The notes: generated by a model not told the origin, from the letters alone. 64,000 nucleotides of DNA from Bradyrhizobium sp. Ai1a-2 (GCF_000426245.1 NZ_KE384513.1:9241-73240); one strand, 5' to 3'; positions 1 through 7,959 are shown, counted from the first letter of the stretch. Program-made: numbers and translations.

Positions 1-297
1 TTGCCACCGTCACCCTTAGGGATGTTTCCATCCCCCAGGACTTAGCGCCAGCGTCGGGGCGCCGGGACCACACGACTTCGCCGTCCGTGATGCGTCTGCT
101 CGTCAGTCACACGCATCGCGTCCACCGCATCTCACCGCAACGTTCGTGACGATCGCGACCCGCCCCTCATTCGGGTGAGACGCGCGGAGTTAAATCACTG
201 ATTTGCCCGACGACGGAAGCGGAATGTTTTTCGCGCGAGGGCTGGACAGCCTTTTGGCTGATTTGCCCGTCGGGTTGATTTGTCGCACCCGTTGTCT
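1..297. repeat. Dispersed structured non-coding repeat, copy A (left end cut by window)
   Basis: This stretch closely matches 49201-49490 and in part 28741-28862. Shared blocks include the sequence after position 41 (CTTAGCGCCAGCGTCGGGGC) and the inverted pair CCCGACG / CGTCGGG near 207-274. Two hairpins are visible: GGGATG (19-24) with CATCCC (29-34), and GATGCGT (89-95) with ACGCATC (111-117). In the 49 kb copy both hairpins exist with different stem bases. No credible protein is encoded. The left end of the element lies outside the window. Confidence 0.85.
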
Positions 298-304
298 CCA
301 CATC

Positions 305-380
305 GTCATTGCGAGCGGAGCGAAGCAATCCATAGCGCCGCAAGCGGAGGCGTGGATTGCTTCGCTCCGCTCGCAATGAC
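305..380. repeat. REP-like palindrome
   Basis: A 76-bp imperfect palindrome: the arm GTCATTGCGAGCGGAGCGAA is repeated in reverse complement at the right end, around a short GC-rich centre. It resembles the short palindromic elements scattered through Bradyrhizobium intergenic DNA. It could form a long hairpin in RNA or cruciform DNA. No coding content. Confidence 0.8.
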
Positions 381-390
381 GGAGGCTATC

Positions 391-489
391 ATTCCGGGGC
401 GCGCGAAGCGCGAGGGCGGAATCCATTGGGCCACATGCGCAGGCTGAGAAATGGATTCCGGGCTCGCGCCAAGGGGCGCGCCCCGGAAT
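391..489. repeat. Second REP-like inverted repeat
   Basis: Begins ATTCCGGGGCGCGCG and ends with a matching CGCGCCCCGGAAT, with a second inner inverted pair GGAATCCAT / ATGGATTCC. It lies directly after the 305-380 palindrome and 57 bp beyond the stop codon of the minus-strand transporter gene, so the two together could act as a 3-prime mRNA structure. A partial relative of the outer arm occurs near 63560-63595. Confidence 0.75.
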
Positions 490-546
490 GACGGCGCCCT
501 GAACTGGCTGCGGGCGCCGCTGAGGGCTGAGAAGCCCGAAAGCGCA

Positions 547-2151
547 CTATTGCAGGCTGACCAAGGTCAGATCGACGAACCACGACTGCGGCGAGACGAA
601 TCCCTTGACCTTCGGGCTCATCGCGCGCGGGTTGAGATCGTGCACGATGTAGAGCCACGGAGGGTTATCGACGAGACGTTCATGCGCCTTGCGATAGGCA
701 GCCGCGATCACCTTGGGATCGGTGGACTCGGAGATCGTCTTGAGCGCATCGTCGAACTCGGCGTCCTTCCATTGCTCGAAATTGAATCCGTTCGGCGAAA
801 AATTCTCGGATGAGAAATAGCGCGCCATGACGCCGGCATCGGAGGACGGCGAAGAGATATTGAGCCCCATGGCGCCCTGTAGCGTGGGACTATCGGGCGT
901 CGCCCGCGCGGCAGTCAAAAGAACCTGCCACTCGATCACGTCGAAGGCCACGTTCACACCGCAGGCTTCTTTCAGGTTTTGCTGCAGGAATTCGTTCATC
1001 GGCAAAGGCAGCATCTGGCCCGAACCGGAATTCGAGATCAGCATCTTGAAGGACAATGGCTTCGCCGCCGTGTATCCGGCCTCAGCAAGCAGCGCCTTGC
1101 CCTTGGCGGGATCGAACTTGTAGCGGTTGACCGGCGAGCCGAAATCGGGGTCGCTGGCCTTGAGCCAGCCTACCGAAGGCTCCGCGGTCCTGTTGAGGAG
1201 CGCAACGAGCCCTTCCCGGTCGATGCAATAGTTCAGGGCCTGGCGGACCTTCACGTCTTTGAAGGGGCTGTTGGTCGCGCCGATATTGTAGAACCACGGC
1301 CAGACATGGGGATATGAGCCGGTGGTAATGGCAAAGCCGGCTGATTTCAGCGAGTCGATGCCATCGGCCGGCGGCACCTCGATCCAATCGACCTGACCGG
1401 AACGAAGTGCGGCCAAGCGCGAATTGGCTTCGGGGATCGGCATCAGCACGACATTGTCGACCTTCGCCAGCTTGCTCGTGTCCCAATACCCATTCCAGCG
1501 CGCGAGATCCGCCTCCTGTCGCGGCACGACCCTGGTGATGCGGAACGGTCCGGTACCGGCGGCCGGCAAAGTCGCGACCTTGGCCCAATCCCGCCCCGCC
1601 TTTTCGAACGAAGCCGGCGATGTGAACAAAAGGTAGACCGCCATGTAGGGGAGATAGGACGCCGGCTTGGTCGTGGTGATCGCGACCGTGAAGTCGTTGA
1701 TCTTCTTGTAGCTGCCCATCACGGGAACGCGCGCTCGCGACATCGCCGAACTCGCGGGCTCGAATTGGGGGCTGGAACTGTTGAAGTAGCGCTCGAGATT
1801 CCAGATCACGGCATCGGCATTGAAATCCGTGCCGTCATGGAATTTCACGCCATGGCGCAGATGGAAGATCCAGGTCTTGTTGTCCTCGGGATCCTGTTCC
1901 CATTTCTCCGCAAGCCCCGGACGCAACCCGGCCAATTTGTCGGTCCTGGTCAAGTCCCACAGCACCAATCCCTCGAAGATCGGGTAGCCGAGAAAGCGCA
2001 TTCCTTCGAAGCCGTTGTTCGGCAGCCCGGTGGCCGTGGGGATATCGGACGCCGTCATCCCGATGCGCAGCGTCGTTTCGGCCATTGCTGCGTGCGACGA
2101 AAGCAGCGCGGCGGTGAGCGTGAACGTGCAGCAAGCCTTGCGAATGAGCAT
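547..2151 (-). CDS. ABC transporter substrate-binding protein, family 5 (peptide/nickel/opine type)
   Basis: 534-residue periplasmic binding protein of the DppA/OppA class (SBP_bac_5). Residues 1-24 form a Sec signal peptide (MLIRKACC then a hydrophobic core, cut near AMA-E). Family hallmarks follow: the YPIFEGLV region, KWEQDPEDNKTWIFHLR, VKFHDGTDFNADAVIWNLER, and the VRQALNYCIDRE block. The ATG at 2151 is preferred over the upstream extension because AGGAGT sits four bases before it and the signal peptide starts there. No permease or ATPase gene is adjacent, so it is an orphan receptor. The ligand cannot be named; dipeptides, oligopeptides and opines are all possible for this family. Confidence 0.9.
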   Translation of the reverse strand: MLIRKACCTFTLTAALLSSHAAMAETTLRIGMTASDIPTATGLPNNGFEGMRFLGYPIFEGLVLWDLTRTDKLAGLRPGLAEKWEQDPEDNKTWIFHLRHGVKFHDGTDFNADAVIWNLERYFNSSSPQFEPASSAMSRARVPVMGSYKKINDFTVAITTTKPASYLPYMAVYLLFTSPASFEKAGRDWAKVATLPAAGTGPFRITRVVPRQEADLARWNGYWDTSKLAKVDNVVLMPIPEANSRLAALRSGQVDWIEVPPADGIDSLKSAGFAITTGSYPHVWPWFYNIGATNSPFKDVKVRQALNYCIDREGLVALLNRTAEPSVGWLKASDPDFGSPVNRYKFDPAKGKALLAEAGYTAAKPLSFKMLISNSGSGQMLPLPMNEFLQQNLKEACGVNVAFDVIEWQVLLTAARATPDSPTLQGAMGLNISSPSSDAGVMARYFSSENFSPNGFNFEQWKDAEFDDALKTISESTDPKVIAAAYRKAHERLVDNPPWLYIVHDLNPRAMSPKVKGFVSPQSWFVDLTLVSLQ

Positions 2152-2219
2152 AAAACTCCTCCCGTCCGGAAAGATCCGTGCCTGGATCGGGGGAAGTACG
2201 GGCAAGTTTCAGGCCACTG

Positions 2220-2319
2220 GAGCTTCGGTTCTGATCGAATCAGAACCGAAGCTCTAGATTCTTGTTTTGACGCGTTTTCTTCACGCGAACCGGTGTCCAC
2301 TTCGCTCGAAAACGCTCTA
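2220..2319. repeat. Perfect palindrome plus dispersed intergenic repeat
   Basis: 2220-2254 is a perfect inverted repeat with 16-bp arms (GAGCTTCGGTTCTGAT and its complement) around a 3-base centre. The next 65 bp end in GTGTCCACTTCGCTCGAAAA, whose reverse complement recurs at 26091-26115. It separates the two binding-protein genes and could end the upstream purine/Bug transcript on the minus strand, though no run of T follows the palindrome directly. Confidence 0.75.
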
Positions 2320-2331
2320 GCGCGGGGCCGG

Positions 2332-3300
2332 CTATTTCTGGTCGTCGGCGAGCAACTTTCTGTATTTCTCGACGTCGCGCGTGACGAGTTGTTGCAGCAC
2401 GTCCGCCGCATGCTCGTTGGCGTCAGGCTCAACCGTCGATAGGTCAGTGAAACGCTTTTTCACCGCCTCGCTCTCCACGGCAGTCCGCGCCGCGGCATTC
2501 AATTTGGCGATGATCTCGGGCGGCGTGCCCTTCGGCGCGAACAGACCGTTCCAGCCCTGCGCCTCGAATTCGGGCAGGCCTGCTTCCGCGGAGGTCGGCA
2601 GATCAGGCAGCGTCGCGAGCCGCACGGTCGAGCCGACCACGAGCCCCCGCACCAGCTTCTCGTTGATCGCCTGCGACACCGAGGCCGCCGCATCGCAGAC
2701 GCCATCGATCTGGCCGCCGATCGCGTCCGTCAGCGCCGGTGACGCGCCGCGATAGCCGACCAGCGTCACGTCGATGCCGGCAGCGTTCACGAAACTTTTG
2801 CAGATCAGGTAATTCGACGAGCCGACGCCGGCATGACCAAGATTGACCTTGCCGGGATTCTTCTTCGCGTAAGCGATGAACTCCTGCAGATCCTTGGCGG
2901 GAAAATCCTTGCGTAACGCAATGATGCCAAAGGTCTTCGCGACCACTGCGATCGGCGCAAAGGAGTCCGGCGTGAACGGCAGTTTCGGATAGATCGTGTA
3001 GCTGGCGGCGCTGGTGCCGGCATTTCCGATCGCGATCGTGTATCCGTCCGGATCGGCACGCGCGGCACGGGCCAAAGCGGTCGAGCCGCCCGCACCTGCG
3101 ACATTCTCAATCACGATCGGCTGCCCCAGCGCTGCGCTCATCTGCTCGGCAACGACGCGCGCGATCACGTCGGACGTGCCGCCGGCCGCGAACGGCACAA
3201 TCATGGTGATGGGATGCTTTGGGAAATCCTGGGCGTACGCCGTCGTCGCAAGCCAAAGCGCCGCAATCGCCGCGAGGCACCTCGCGACGACAGCCTTCAC
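2332..3300 (-). CDS. Bug/TctC-family tripartite tricarboxylate transporter substrate-binding protein
   Basis: 322-residue periplasmic binding protein of the Bug (TctC) family, which delivers carboxylates or aromatic acids to TctAB-type permeases. A Sec signal peptide spans about residues 1-23 (ending TAYA-QDFP). Family signatures follow: ITMIVPFAAGGTSDVIARVV, VIENVAGAGGSTA, and ADPDGYTIAIGN. The GTG start at 3300 overlaps the purQ stop by four bases (GTGA), so it is probably translated by coupling to purQ. No membrane subunits are nearby. The ligand is unknown; presence at the end of a purine operon is unexpected and may be only a transcriptional convenience. Confidence 0.9.
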   Translation of the reverse strand: MKAVVARCLAAIAALWLATTAYAQDFPKHPITMIVPFAAGGTSDVIARVVAEQMSAALGQPIVIENVAGAGGSTALARAARADPDGYTIAIGNAGTSAASYTIYPKLPFTPDSFAPIAVVAKTFGIIALRKDFPAKDLQEFIAYAKKNPGKVNLGHAGVGSSNYLICKSFVNAAGIDVTLVGYRGASPALTDAIGGQIDGVCDAAASVSQAINEKLVRGLVVGSTVRLATLPDLPTSAEAGLPEFEAQGWNGLFAPKGTPPEIIAKLNAAARTAVESEAVKKRFTDLSTVEPDANEHAADVLQQLVTRDVEKYRKLLADDQK

Positions 3301-3998
3301 GCGGCCTTTTCCAGATGCTGAACCAGACCGGCGAACAGGCCGCGACCGTCGGTGCAGCCCATGATGTCTTCGACGTGGTTTTCCGGGTGCGGCATCATGC
3401 CGAGCACGTTGCCGCCGTTGTTGACGATGCCGGCGATCGATTGCGCGGCGCCGTTGATGTTGTGGCGCTCGTCGACCACGCCTTCCGGCGAGCAGTAGCG
3501 ATAGAGCACCCGCCCCTCGCCTTCCAGCCGCCTGATCGTCTCCTCATCCGCCTCGTAATTGCCCTCGCCGTGGGCGACGGGCACGCGGATCACCTGGCCG
3601 GCATTGTAGCCGCGGGTGAAGGGCGTATCGGAGCGTTCGACGCGCAGATGCACGTCGTGGCAAATGAACTTCAGTCCCGCATTGCGCATCAATACGCCCG
3701 GCAGCAGGCCCGATTCACAGAGGATCTGAAAGCCGTTGCAGACGCCGAGCACGAGACCGCCTTTGCTCGCATAATCACGCACGGCATCCATGATCGGCGC
3801 CCGCGCCGCAATCGCGCCACACCGCAGATAGTCGCCGTAAGAGAAGCCGCCGGGCACGACGACGAGGTCGGTGCCAGCAGGCAGCGCGGTCTCGGCATGC
3901 CAGACCATCGCTGGCTCCTGGCCCGAGATGAGCTTGAGCGCCCGCGCCATGTCACGCTCGCGATTGATGCCGGGGAAGACGAGGACGGCGGATTTCAT
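3297..3998 (-). CDS. purQ: Phosphoribosylformylglycinamidine synthase subunit PurQ
   Basis: 233 residues, the class-I glutamine amidotransferase subunit of FGAM synthase (step 4 of purine synthesis), releasing ammonia from glutamine for PurL. The nucleophile lies in LVLGVCNGFQIL (Cys87) and the partners in MMPHPENHVE (His204 and Glu206). The N-terminal VLVFPGINRERD is typical of small PurQ. The start overlaps the stop of the small upstream gene by four bases (ATGA). It works with PurS (two genes upstream) and a separate PurL that is not in this window. Confidence 0.97.
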   Translation of the reverse strand: MKSAVLVFPGINRERDMARALKLISGQEPAMVWHAETALPAGTDLVVVPGGFSYGDYLRCGAIAARAPIMDAVRDYASKGGLVLGVCNGFQILCESGLLPGVLMRNAGLKFICHDVHLRVERSDTPFTRGYNAGQVIRVPVAHGEGNYEADEETIRRLEGEGRVLYRYCSPEGVVDERHNINGAAQSIAGIVNNGGNVLGMMPHPENHVEDIMGCTDGRGLFAGLVQHLEKAA

Positions 3999-4249
3999 GG
4001 CGTAGGCGCGTCGCTCAATTCTAGCCGACCCTCGATACGATCAAAACGGTGCTCGTGCCGAACCAGTGTCGCGTGGATGCTCGAAATTTCCTGAAATACG
4101 CCGGTAATCTCGTGACGAATGCCGTTCTGCGACGTGCGCGACGCCTGCATTTCCTGCTTGAGTTCGTCGATCTTACCATCACCCTGGGCGAGCCGCGCTT
4201 GGATGGCTCTCAATGCCTCAAACATTAGCTCAGCCGTAACGTCGGCCAT
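3995..4249 (-). CDS. Small coiled-coil hypothetical protein inside the purine operon
   Basis: 84 residues, rich in E, Q, R and hydrophobics in heptad-like spacing (for example FEALRAIQARL, KIDELKQEMQ, FQEISSIHATLVRHEHRFDRIE), suggesting one long helix or coiled coil. No signal peptide or membrane segment. I chose the ATG at 4249 because AGGG lies eight bases upstream; a GTG at 4258 is also in frame. It starts 11 bp after purS and overlaps purQ by four bases, so it is translated as part of purC-purS-X-purQ. Function unknown; a scaffold or regulator of the PurS/PurQ/PurL complex is only speculation. Confidence 0.75.
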   Translation of the reverse strand: MADVTAELMFEALRAIQARLAQGDGKIDELKQEMQASRTSQNGIRHEITGVFQEISSIHATLVRHEHRFDRIEGRLELSDAPTP

Positions 4250-4260
4250 CTGGCTCACCC

Positions 4261-4503
4261 TTAGGACTTCATCTCGATAGCATAGTTCTCGATCACGGTA
4301 TTCGCGAGCAGCCTATCCGCCGCGTCCTTCAGCGCGGCTTCCGCCTTGGCGCGGTCGGAGCCGGCAAGCTCGATGTCGAACACCTTGCCCTGGCGGACGC
4401 TGGCGACGCCGTCGACGCCGAGCGATTTCAGGGCGCCCTCGATCGCCTTGCCTTGGGGATCGAGGATGCCGGATTTCAACGTAACGGTGACGCGTGCCTT
4501 CAC
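4261..4503 (-). CDS. purS: Phosphoribosylformylglycinamidine synthase subunit PurS
   Basis: 80 residues, the small accessory subunit that bridges PurL and PurQ in FGAM synthase of organisms with the split enzyme. It opens KARVTVTLKSGILDPQGKAIEGAL, where the segment LKSGILDPQG is the family signature, and continues with VASVRQGKVFDIEL. GTG start at 4503 with AAGG five bases upstream. It follows purC by 16 bp in the same direction. Confidence 0.96.
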   Translation of the reverse strand: MKARVTVTLKSGILDPQGKAIEGALKSLGVDGVASVRQGKVFDIELAGSDRAKAEAALKDAADRLLANTVIENYAIEMKS

Positions 4504-4519
4504 TTAAACCTTGCCCCTC

Positions 4520-5287
4520 TCAGCTCTTCACCAGCACCGGGCCGGAGCCGGCCGGCCGCTCGTTCTCCATGAGGATGCCGAGCCGCTTTGCCACCTCGGT
4601 ATAGGCTTCCAGCAGCCCGCCGAGATCGCGGCGGAAACGGTCCTTGTCGAGCTTCTCGTTCGACTTGATGTCCCACAGCCGGCACGAATCGGGCGAGATC
4701 TCGTCAGCGACGATGATCCGCATCATTTCGTTCTCAAACAGCCGCCCGCATTCCATCTTGAAGTCGACCAGGCGGATGCCAATCCCCAGGAAAAGCCCGG
4801 TCAGGAAGTCGTTGACGCGGATGGCGAGCGCCATGATGTCGTCGATCTCCTGCGGCGTCGCCCAGCCGAAGGCGGTGATGTGCTCTTCCGACACCATGGG
4901 GTCGTTGAGCTGGTCGTTCTTGTAGTAGAATTCGATGATCGAGCGCGGCAACTGCGTACCTTCCTCGATGCCGAGCCGCTGCGACAGCGAGCCGGCGGCG
5001 ACGTTCCGCACCACCACCTCCAACGGCACGATCTCGACCTCGCGAATCAGCTGCTCGCGCATGTTGAGGCGGCGGATGAAGTGGGTCGGCACCCCGATGT
5101 CGTTGAGGTGCTGAAACAGGTACTCCGAAATCCGGTTGTTGAGGACGCCCTTGCCCTCGATCACCTGGTGTTTCTTGGCATTGAACGCGGTCGCATCGTC
5201 CTTGAAGTGCTGGATGAGGGTTCCGGGCTCGGGACCTTCGTAAAGGACCTTGGCCTTGCCTTCATAAATGCGGCGTCGACGGCTCAT
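4520..5287 (-). CDS. purC: Phosphoribosylaminoimidazole-succinocarboxamide synthase
   Basis: 255-residue SAICAR synthetase, joining CAIR and aspartate with ATP. It begins MSRRRRIYEGKAKVLYEG, the usual N-terminus, and holds the signatures LEVVVRNVAAGS and LVDFKMECGR(L) plus IVADEISPDSCRLWD. ATG at 5287 gives the standard length; an in-frame ATG at 5317 with a GGAG upstream would add ten residues and cannot be excluded. First gene of the purC-purS-X-purQ-Bug transcript. The promoter must lie in 5288-5621, divergent from the ATPase inhibitor gene. Confidence 0.96.
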   Translation of the reverse strand: MSRRRRIYEGKAKVLYEGPEPGTLIQHFKDDATAFNAKKHQVIEGKGVLNNRISEYLFQHLNDIGVPTHFIRRLNMREQLIREVEIVPLEVVVRNVAAGSLSQRLGIEEGTQLPRSIIEFYYKNDQLNDPMVSEEHITAFGWATPQEIDDIMALAIRVNDFLTGLFLGIGIRLVDFKMECGRLFENEMMRIIVADEISPDSCRLWDIKSNEKLDKDRFRRDLGGLLEAYTEVAKRLGILMENERPAGSGPVLVKS

Positions 5288-5621
5288 TGGGATGTACCGT
5301 GTTTTGTTGAAATCCATGAATCTGGTGTGCTCCGGTTGACAAGGGATCGAGGACCCACGACGGAGCTGCCGCGGAAGCCTGGAACCCAAAACAGAACAAG
5401 AACCAAGCCGTATGGCAACCTATCCGATTGGCCCATCCAGCACAATCGATCCGGACCCTTTTGGGCGACTTATCCGCCTTGGATTGCCACCCAAAAATCT
5501 GCCATTCTGCCTGCGGCTTAACGGCTCCTTGTCTTGCCGATTCGTCCCTTTTAATTAGGCATTCGCCGGGGCTGCCGCAACGCGAGCTCCACCCGTCCGA
5601 CAGCTGGAATTGGAACCAATT
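5288..5621. other. Divergent intergenic region purC / zeta subunit
   Basis: 334 bp between two divergent starts. I see no credible gene. It should hold promoters for both directions. A more AT-rich patch (CCCTTTTAATTAGGC, about 5548-5562) lies some 60 bp before the plus-strand gene and is the best promoter candidate by composition only. Confidence 0.5.
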
Positions 5622-5945
5622 ATGACTACTTTCGACAAGCGCGAGGAAGGTTTTGAGAAGAAATTCGCCCTCGACGAGGAGCAGAAATTCAAGGCCGAGG
5701 CTCGCCGCAACAGGTTGCTGGGCATGTGGGCGGCGGAAAAGCTTGGCCTCACGGGCGATGCCGCCAACACCTATGCCAAGGAGGTGGTGGCCGCCGACTT
5801 CGAGGAAGCCGGCGACCATGACGTGCTGAAGAAGGTCCTGAAGGACCTGACCGCGAAGGGCGAGGCCATCACGGAGGGTCAAATCCGCGCCAAAATGGAC
5901 GAACTGCTGGTCCAGGCCGTGGCGCAGGTGAAGGCGGGGGCATAA
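5622..5945 (+). CDS. F1Fo-ATPase inhibitor, zeta subunit (DUF1476)
   Basis: 107 residues, DUF1476 family. In Paracoccus and other alphaproteobacteria this is the zeta subunit that blocks ATP hydrolysis by F1. The N-terminal inhibitory helix is recognisable (MTTFDKREEGFEKKFALDEE), followed by FKAEARRNRLLGMWAAEKLG. The ATG at 5622 fits the family start; an upstream ATG four codons earlier is less likely. It is divergent from purC, a neighbourhood I recall in other Rhizobiales. Cytoplasmic, no signal peptide. Confidence 0.93.
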   Translation: MTTFDKREEGFEKKFALDEEQKFKAEARRNRLLGMWAAEKLGLTGDAANTYAKEVVAADFEEAGDHDVLKKVLKDLTAKGEAITEGQIRAKMDELLVQAVAQVKAGA

Positions 5946-5968
5946 GCCCCCGCTATTCGGGGCTATTT
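5946..5968. terminator. Possible bidirectional terminator hairpin
   Basis: GCCCC (5946-5950) pairs with GGGGC (5959-5963) around an 8-base loop, followed by TATTTC. It lies between convergent genes ending at 5945 and 5963. The U-run is weak, so this is only a candidate. Confidence 0.35.
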
Positions 5969-6358
5969 CAACGTGATCTGAAGGCTCATCGAGCCGTTGA
6001 TGTTGAAGCCTTCCTGCTGCTGACCGTACTGCCGGTTGATGTTGATACTACTGTTCACCGACTCCATCCGGCAGTCCTTGGCCAGCACCTCCCGCAGCAA
6101 ATCGCATTCGTGCGCCGCCATTTCATAGACGGTGCGGCGCGCGCGTTCGCGCAGCTTCTGCGCCTCATCCCCCTCTCCGGTGGGGCCGACGATAAAGAAA
6201 CTGATCGAGCTCTGCACCCGCACCGTTCCCTCCTGGCGCGGCGAACTGCCGGGCTGCTCGGCCATGATCCGCTGACCCGGCGTCTGGGCGAAGGCAGGAG
6301 CGATCAGAAACAGCAGGCCTATACCTGCCGGAAGAAGAAGGCGCGACGGCGACATCAT
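5963..6358 (-). CDS. Small secreted hypothetical protein
   Basis: 131 residues. A Sec signal peptide is clear (hydrophobic LLLPAGIGLLFLIAPAFA, cut before QTPGQ at about residue 25). The mature part is about 105 residues with two cysteines (HECDLLREV and KDCRMESV), which could form a disulfide, and an Asn/Gln/Gly-rich tail ending in SMSLQITLK that looks like beta strands. I do not recognise a named family. Two adjacent ATG codons (6358, 6355) are possible starts. It lies downstream of cyanase on the same strand, with about 120 bp between them, so co-transcription is uncertain. Confidence 0.8.
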   Translation of the reverse strand: MMSPSRLLLPAGIGLLFLIAPAFAQTPGQRIMAEQPGSSPRQEGTVRVQSSISFFIVGPTGEGDEAQKLRERARRTVYEMAAHECDLLREVLAKDCRMESVNSSININRQYGQQQEGFNINGSMSLQITLK

Positions 6359-6481
6359 GGCGGACCCTTGCGGTTGAAGTGACGGGCCGGTCTATAGCGA
6401 CCTTAGATTGCAACAAGACGAACCGTTGCCGCGAAAAATCGATGCGCCACTTCATGCCGCGTTAACCGCCGTATTGTTGCT

Positions 6482-6970
6482 CTATCCTTCTTTGAATCCG
6501 TACTCCGGTACGTTGCCGCTGGCGCCGTAATATTTGAACGGCAGGAATTTTCCGGACATCGTGATTTTGACGCGGTCGCCCTTGGGATTGGGCAGGCGCT
6601 CCATCGCCATGTCGAAGTCGATCGCGGACATGATGCCGTCGCCGAACTCCTCCTCGATCAGCGCCTTCCAGGCCGGGCCATTGACCATCACGAGCTCGTA
6701 AAAGCGATAGATCAAGGGATCGGTCGGCGGCATCGGCAGGCCCTCCCCGCGCATCGGCGTCTCGTTCAGCAGCGCGATTTCGGATTTGGACAGGCCGAAC
6801 AGTTCTCCGGCATTCGCGGCTTGCGGCTTGGTCAGCTTCATCTGGCCAAGGATCGCGCCGACGATCAGCACCTCGGAATAGCCACCGATATTCTCGCAGA
6901 TATATTTCCAGCTCCATTCCTTCTCGCGCTTGATGTCGAGCAGCTTTTCGGTGAGGTCGGAACGTTTCAT
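6482..6970 (-). CDS. cynS: Cyanate hydratase (cyanase)
   Basis: 162 residues. Cyanase converts cyanate and bicarbonate to carbamate and CO2, giving ammonia. The N-terminal helical DNA-binding-like domain (LTEKLLDIKREKEWSWKYIC) is followed by the catalytic domain. The catalytic Arg and Glu lie in IYRFYEL (equivalent to Arg96 and Glu99 of the E. coli enzyme) and the Ser in GDGIMSAIDF (Ser122 equivalent). The ATG at 6970 has GGAGAG upstream; longer frames read into a repeat and are rejected. It follows the ABC importer ATPase gene by about 62 bp on the same strand, which suggests the importer takes up cyanate or a precursor. Confidence 0.96.
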   Translation of the reverse strand: MKRSDLTEKLLDIKREKEWSWKYICENIGGYSEVLIVGAILGQMKLTKPQAANAGELFGLSKSEIALLNETPMRGEGLPMPPTDPLIYRFYELVMVNGPAWKALIEEEFGDGIMSAIDFDMAMERLPNPKGDRVKITMSGKFLPFKYYGASGNVPEYGFKEG

Positions 6971-7032
6971 GGGGCTCTCCTTGCTTTTGTCGTTCCCGAG
7001 CTTGTCCCGGGCATTCACGTGGTTGGCGCAAT

Positions 7033-7959
7033 TCAAGAGGACGTGGATGGCCGGGACAGGCCCGGCCATGACGTCTGGGTTGACGGCTTGGCTTCCGACG
7101 CGATCGCCAATTCAGGCAAGCCCGGCCGCACCGTCGGCACGTTGCGCGGGTCGTGACCGGTCGCTGTCGCCGCAAAGCTCTTGCTGCGGCTGACCAGGAA
7201 ATCGATGATGTGGTTGCGGAGCGCGTAGTAATAGGGATGGCGGTGCAGGTCGATCCGGCCGCGGTCCTTCGGCAGCGGATTTTCGACGATTTCGGCCAGC
7301 ACCGCGCCCGGGCCGTTGGTCATCAGGAAGATCTTGTCGGCAAGATAAATCGCTTCGTCGACATCGTGGGTGATCATGAACGCGGTCTGCCCGGTCTCGA
7401 GGCAGATGCGCCGCACCTCGTCCTGCAGCGTGCCGCGCGTCAGCGCGTCCAGGGCCGAGAACGGCTCGTCCATCAGCATGATCTTCGGCGTGATCGAGAG
7501 CGCACGGGCAATGCCAACGCGCTGCTTCATGCCGCCGGACAGTTCGGAGGGACGCTTGTGCTCCGAACCGGTGAGGCCGACGAGATCGATGAATTTCTGC
7601 GCGTGCGCCTTGACCCGCGCACCATCCCATTTGCGCCATTTCGAGCTGACGGCGTAGGCGACATTGCCGAGCACGGTGCGCCAGGGAAGCAGCGCGTGGC
7701 TCTGGAAGATCACGGCGCGATCGAGGCTCGTGCCCTCGATCGCCTGCCCGTCGACGATCACGGCGCCCTCGCTCGGCTCGTCGAGGCCTGCGAGGATGTT
7801 GAGCACCGTGGTCTTGCCGCAGCCGGAATGGCCGATCACGCAGCCGAACTCGCCCCGTGCCATCGAGAGCCACAGATCCTCGAACACGGTGGTGGTGCCG
7901 CCGCCCGCGCCCGGATAGCGCCGCGCGATGCCTTCGATGGAGATGAATTTGTCGGTCAT
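7033..7959 (-). CDS. ABC transporter ATP-binding protein (NrtD/CynD/SsuB type)
   Basis: 308 residues, ATPase of a nitrate/cyanate/sulfonate-type importer. Walker A is GHSGCGKTT (about 43-51), the signature LSGGMKQR, Walker B IMLMDEPFSALD, and the switch His in MITHDVDEA. The core ends near SRSKSFAATATGHDP; the last 30 or so residues (…TSWPGLSRPSTSS) are translated from a REP-like palindrome at 7042-7075 and are probably not functional. The ATG at 7959 starts four bases after the permease stop, so the two are coupled. Cytoplasmic, membrane-associated. Confidence 0.93.
   Translation of the reverse strand: MTDKFISIEGIARRYPGAGGGTTTVFEDLWLSMARGEFGCVIGHSGCGKTTVLNILAGLDEPSEGAVIVDGQAIEGTSLDRAVIFQSHALLPWRTVLGNVAYAVSSKWRKWDGARVKAHAQKFIDLVGLTGSEHKRPSELSGGMKQRVGIARALSITPKIMLMDEPFSALDALTRGTLQDEVRRICLETGQTAFMITHDVDEAIYLADKIFLMTNGPGAVLAEIVENPLPKDRGRIDLHRHPYYYALRNHIIDFLVSRSKSFAATATGHDPRNVPTVRPGLPELAIASEAKPSTQTSWPGLSRPSTSS
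7042..7075. repeat. REP-like palindrome inside the 3-prime end of the ATPase gene
   Basis: ACGTGGATGGCCGGGACAGG followed by CCCGGCCATGACGT forms an inverted repeat (core GGCCGGG / CCCGGCC). Elements of this type are frequent between genes in Bradyrhizobium. Here it lies between the ATPase gene and cynS but is read through in frame before the stop codon at 7033. Confidence 0.75.
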
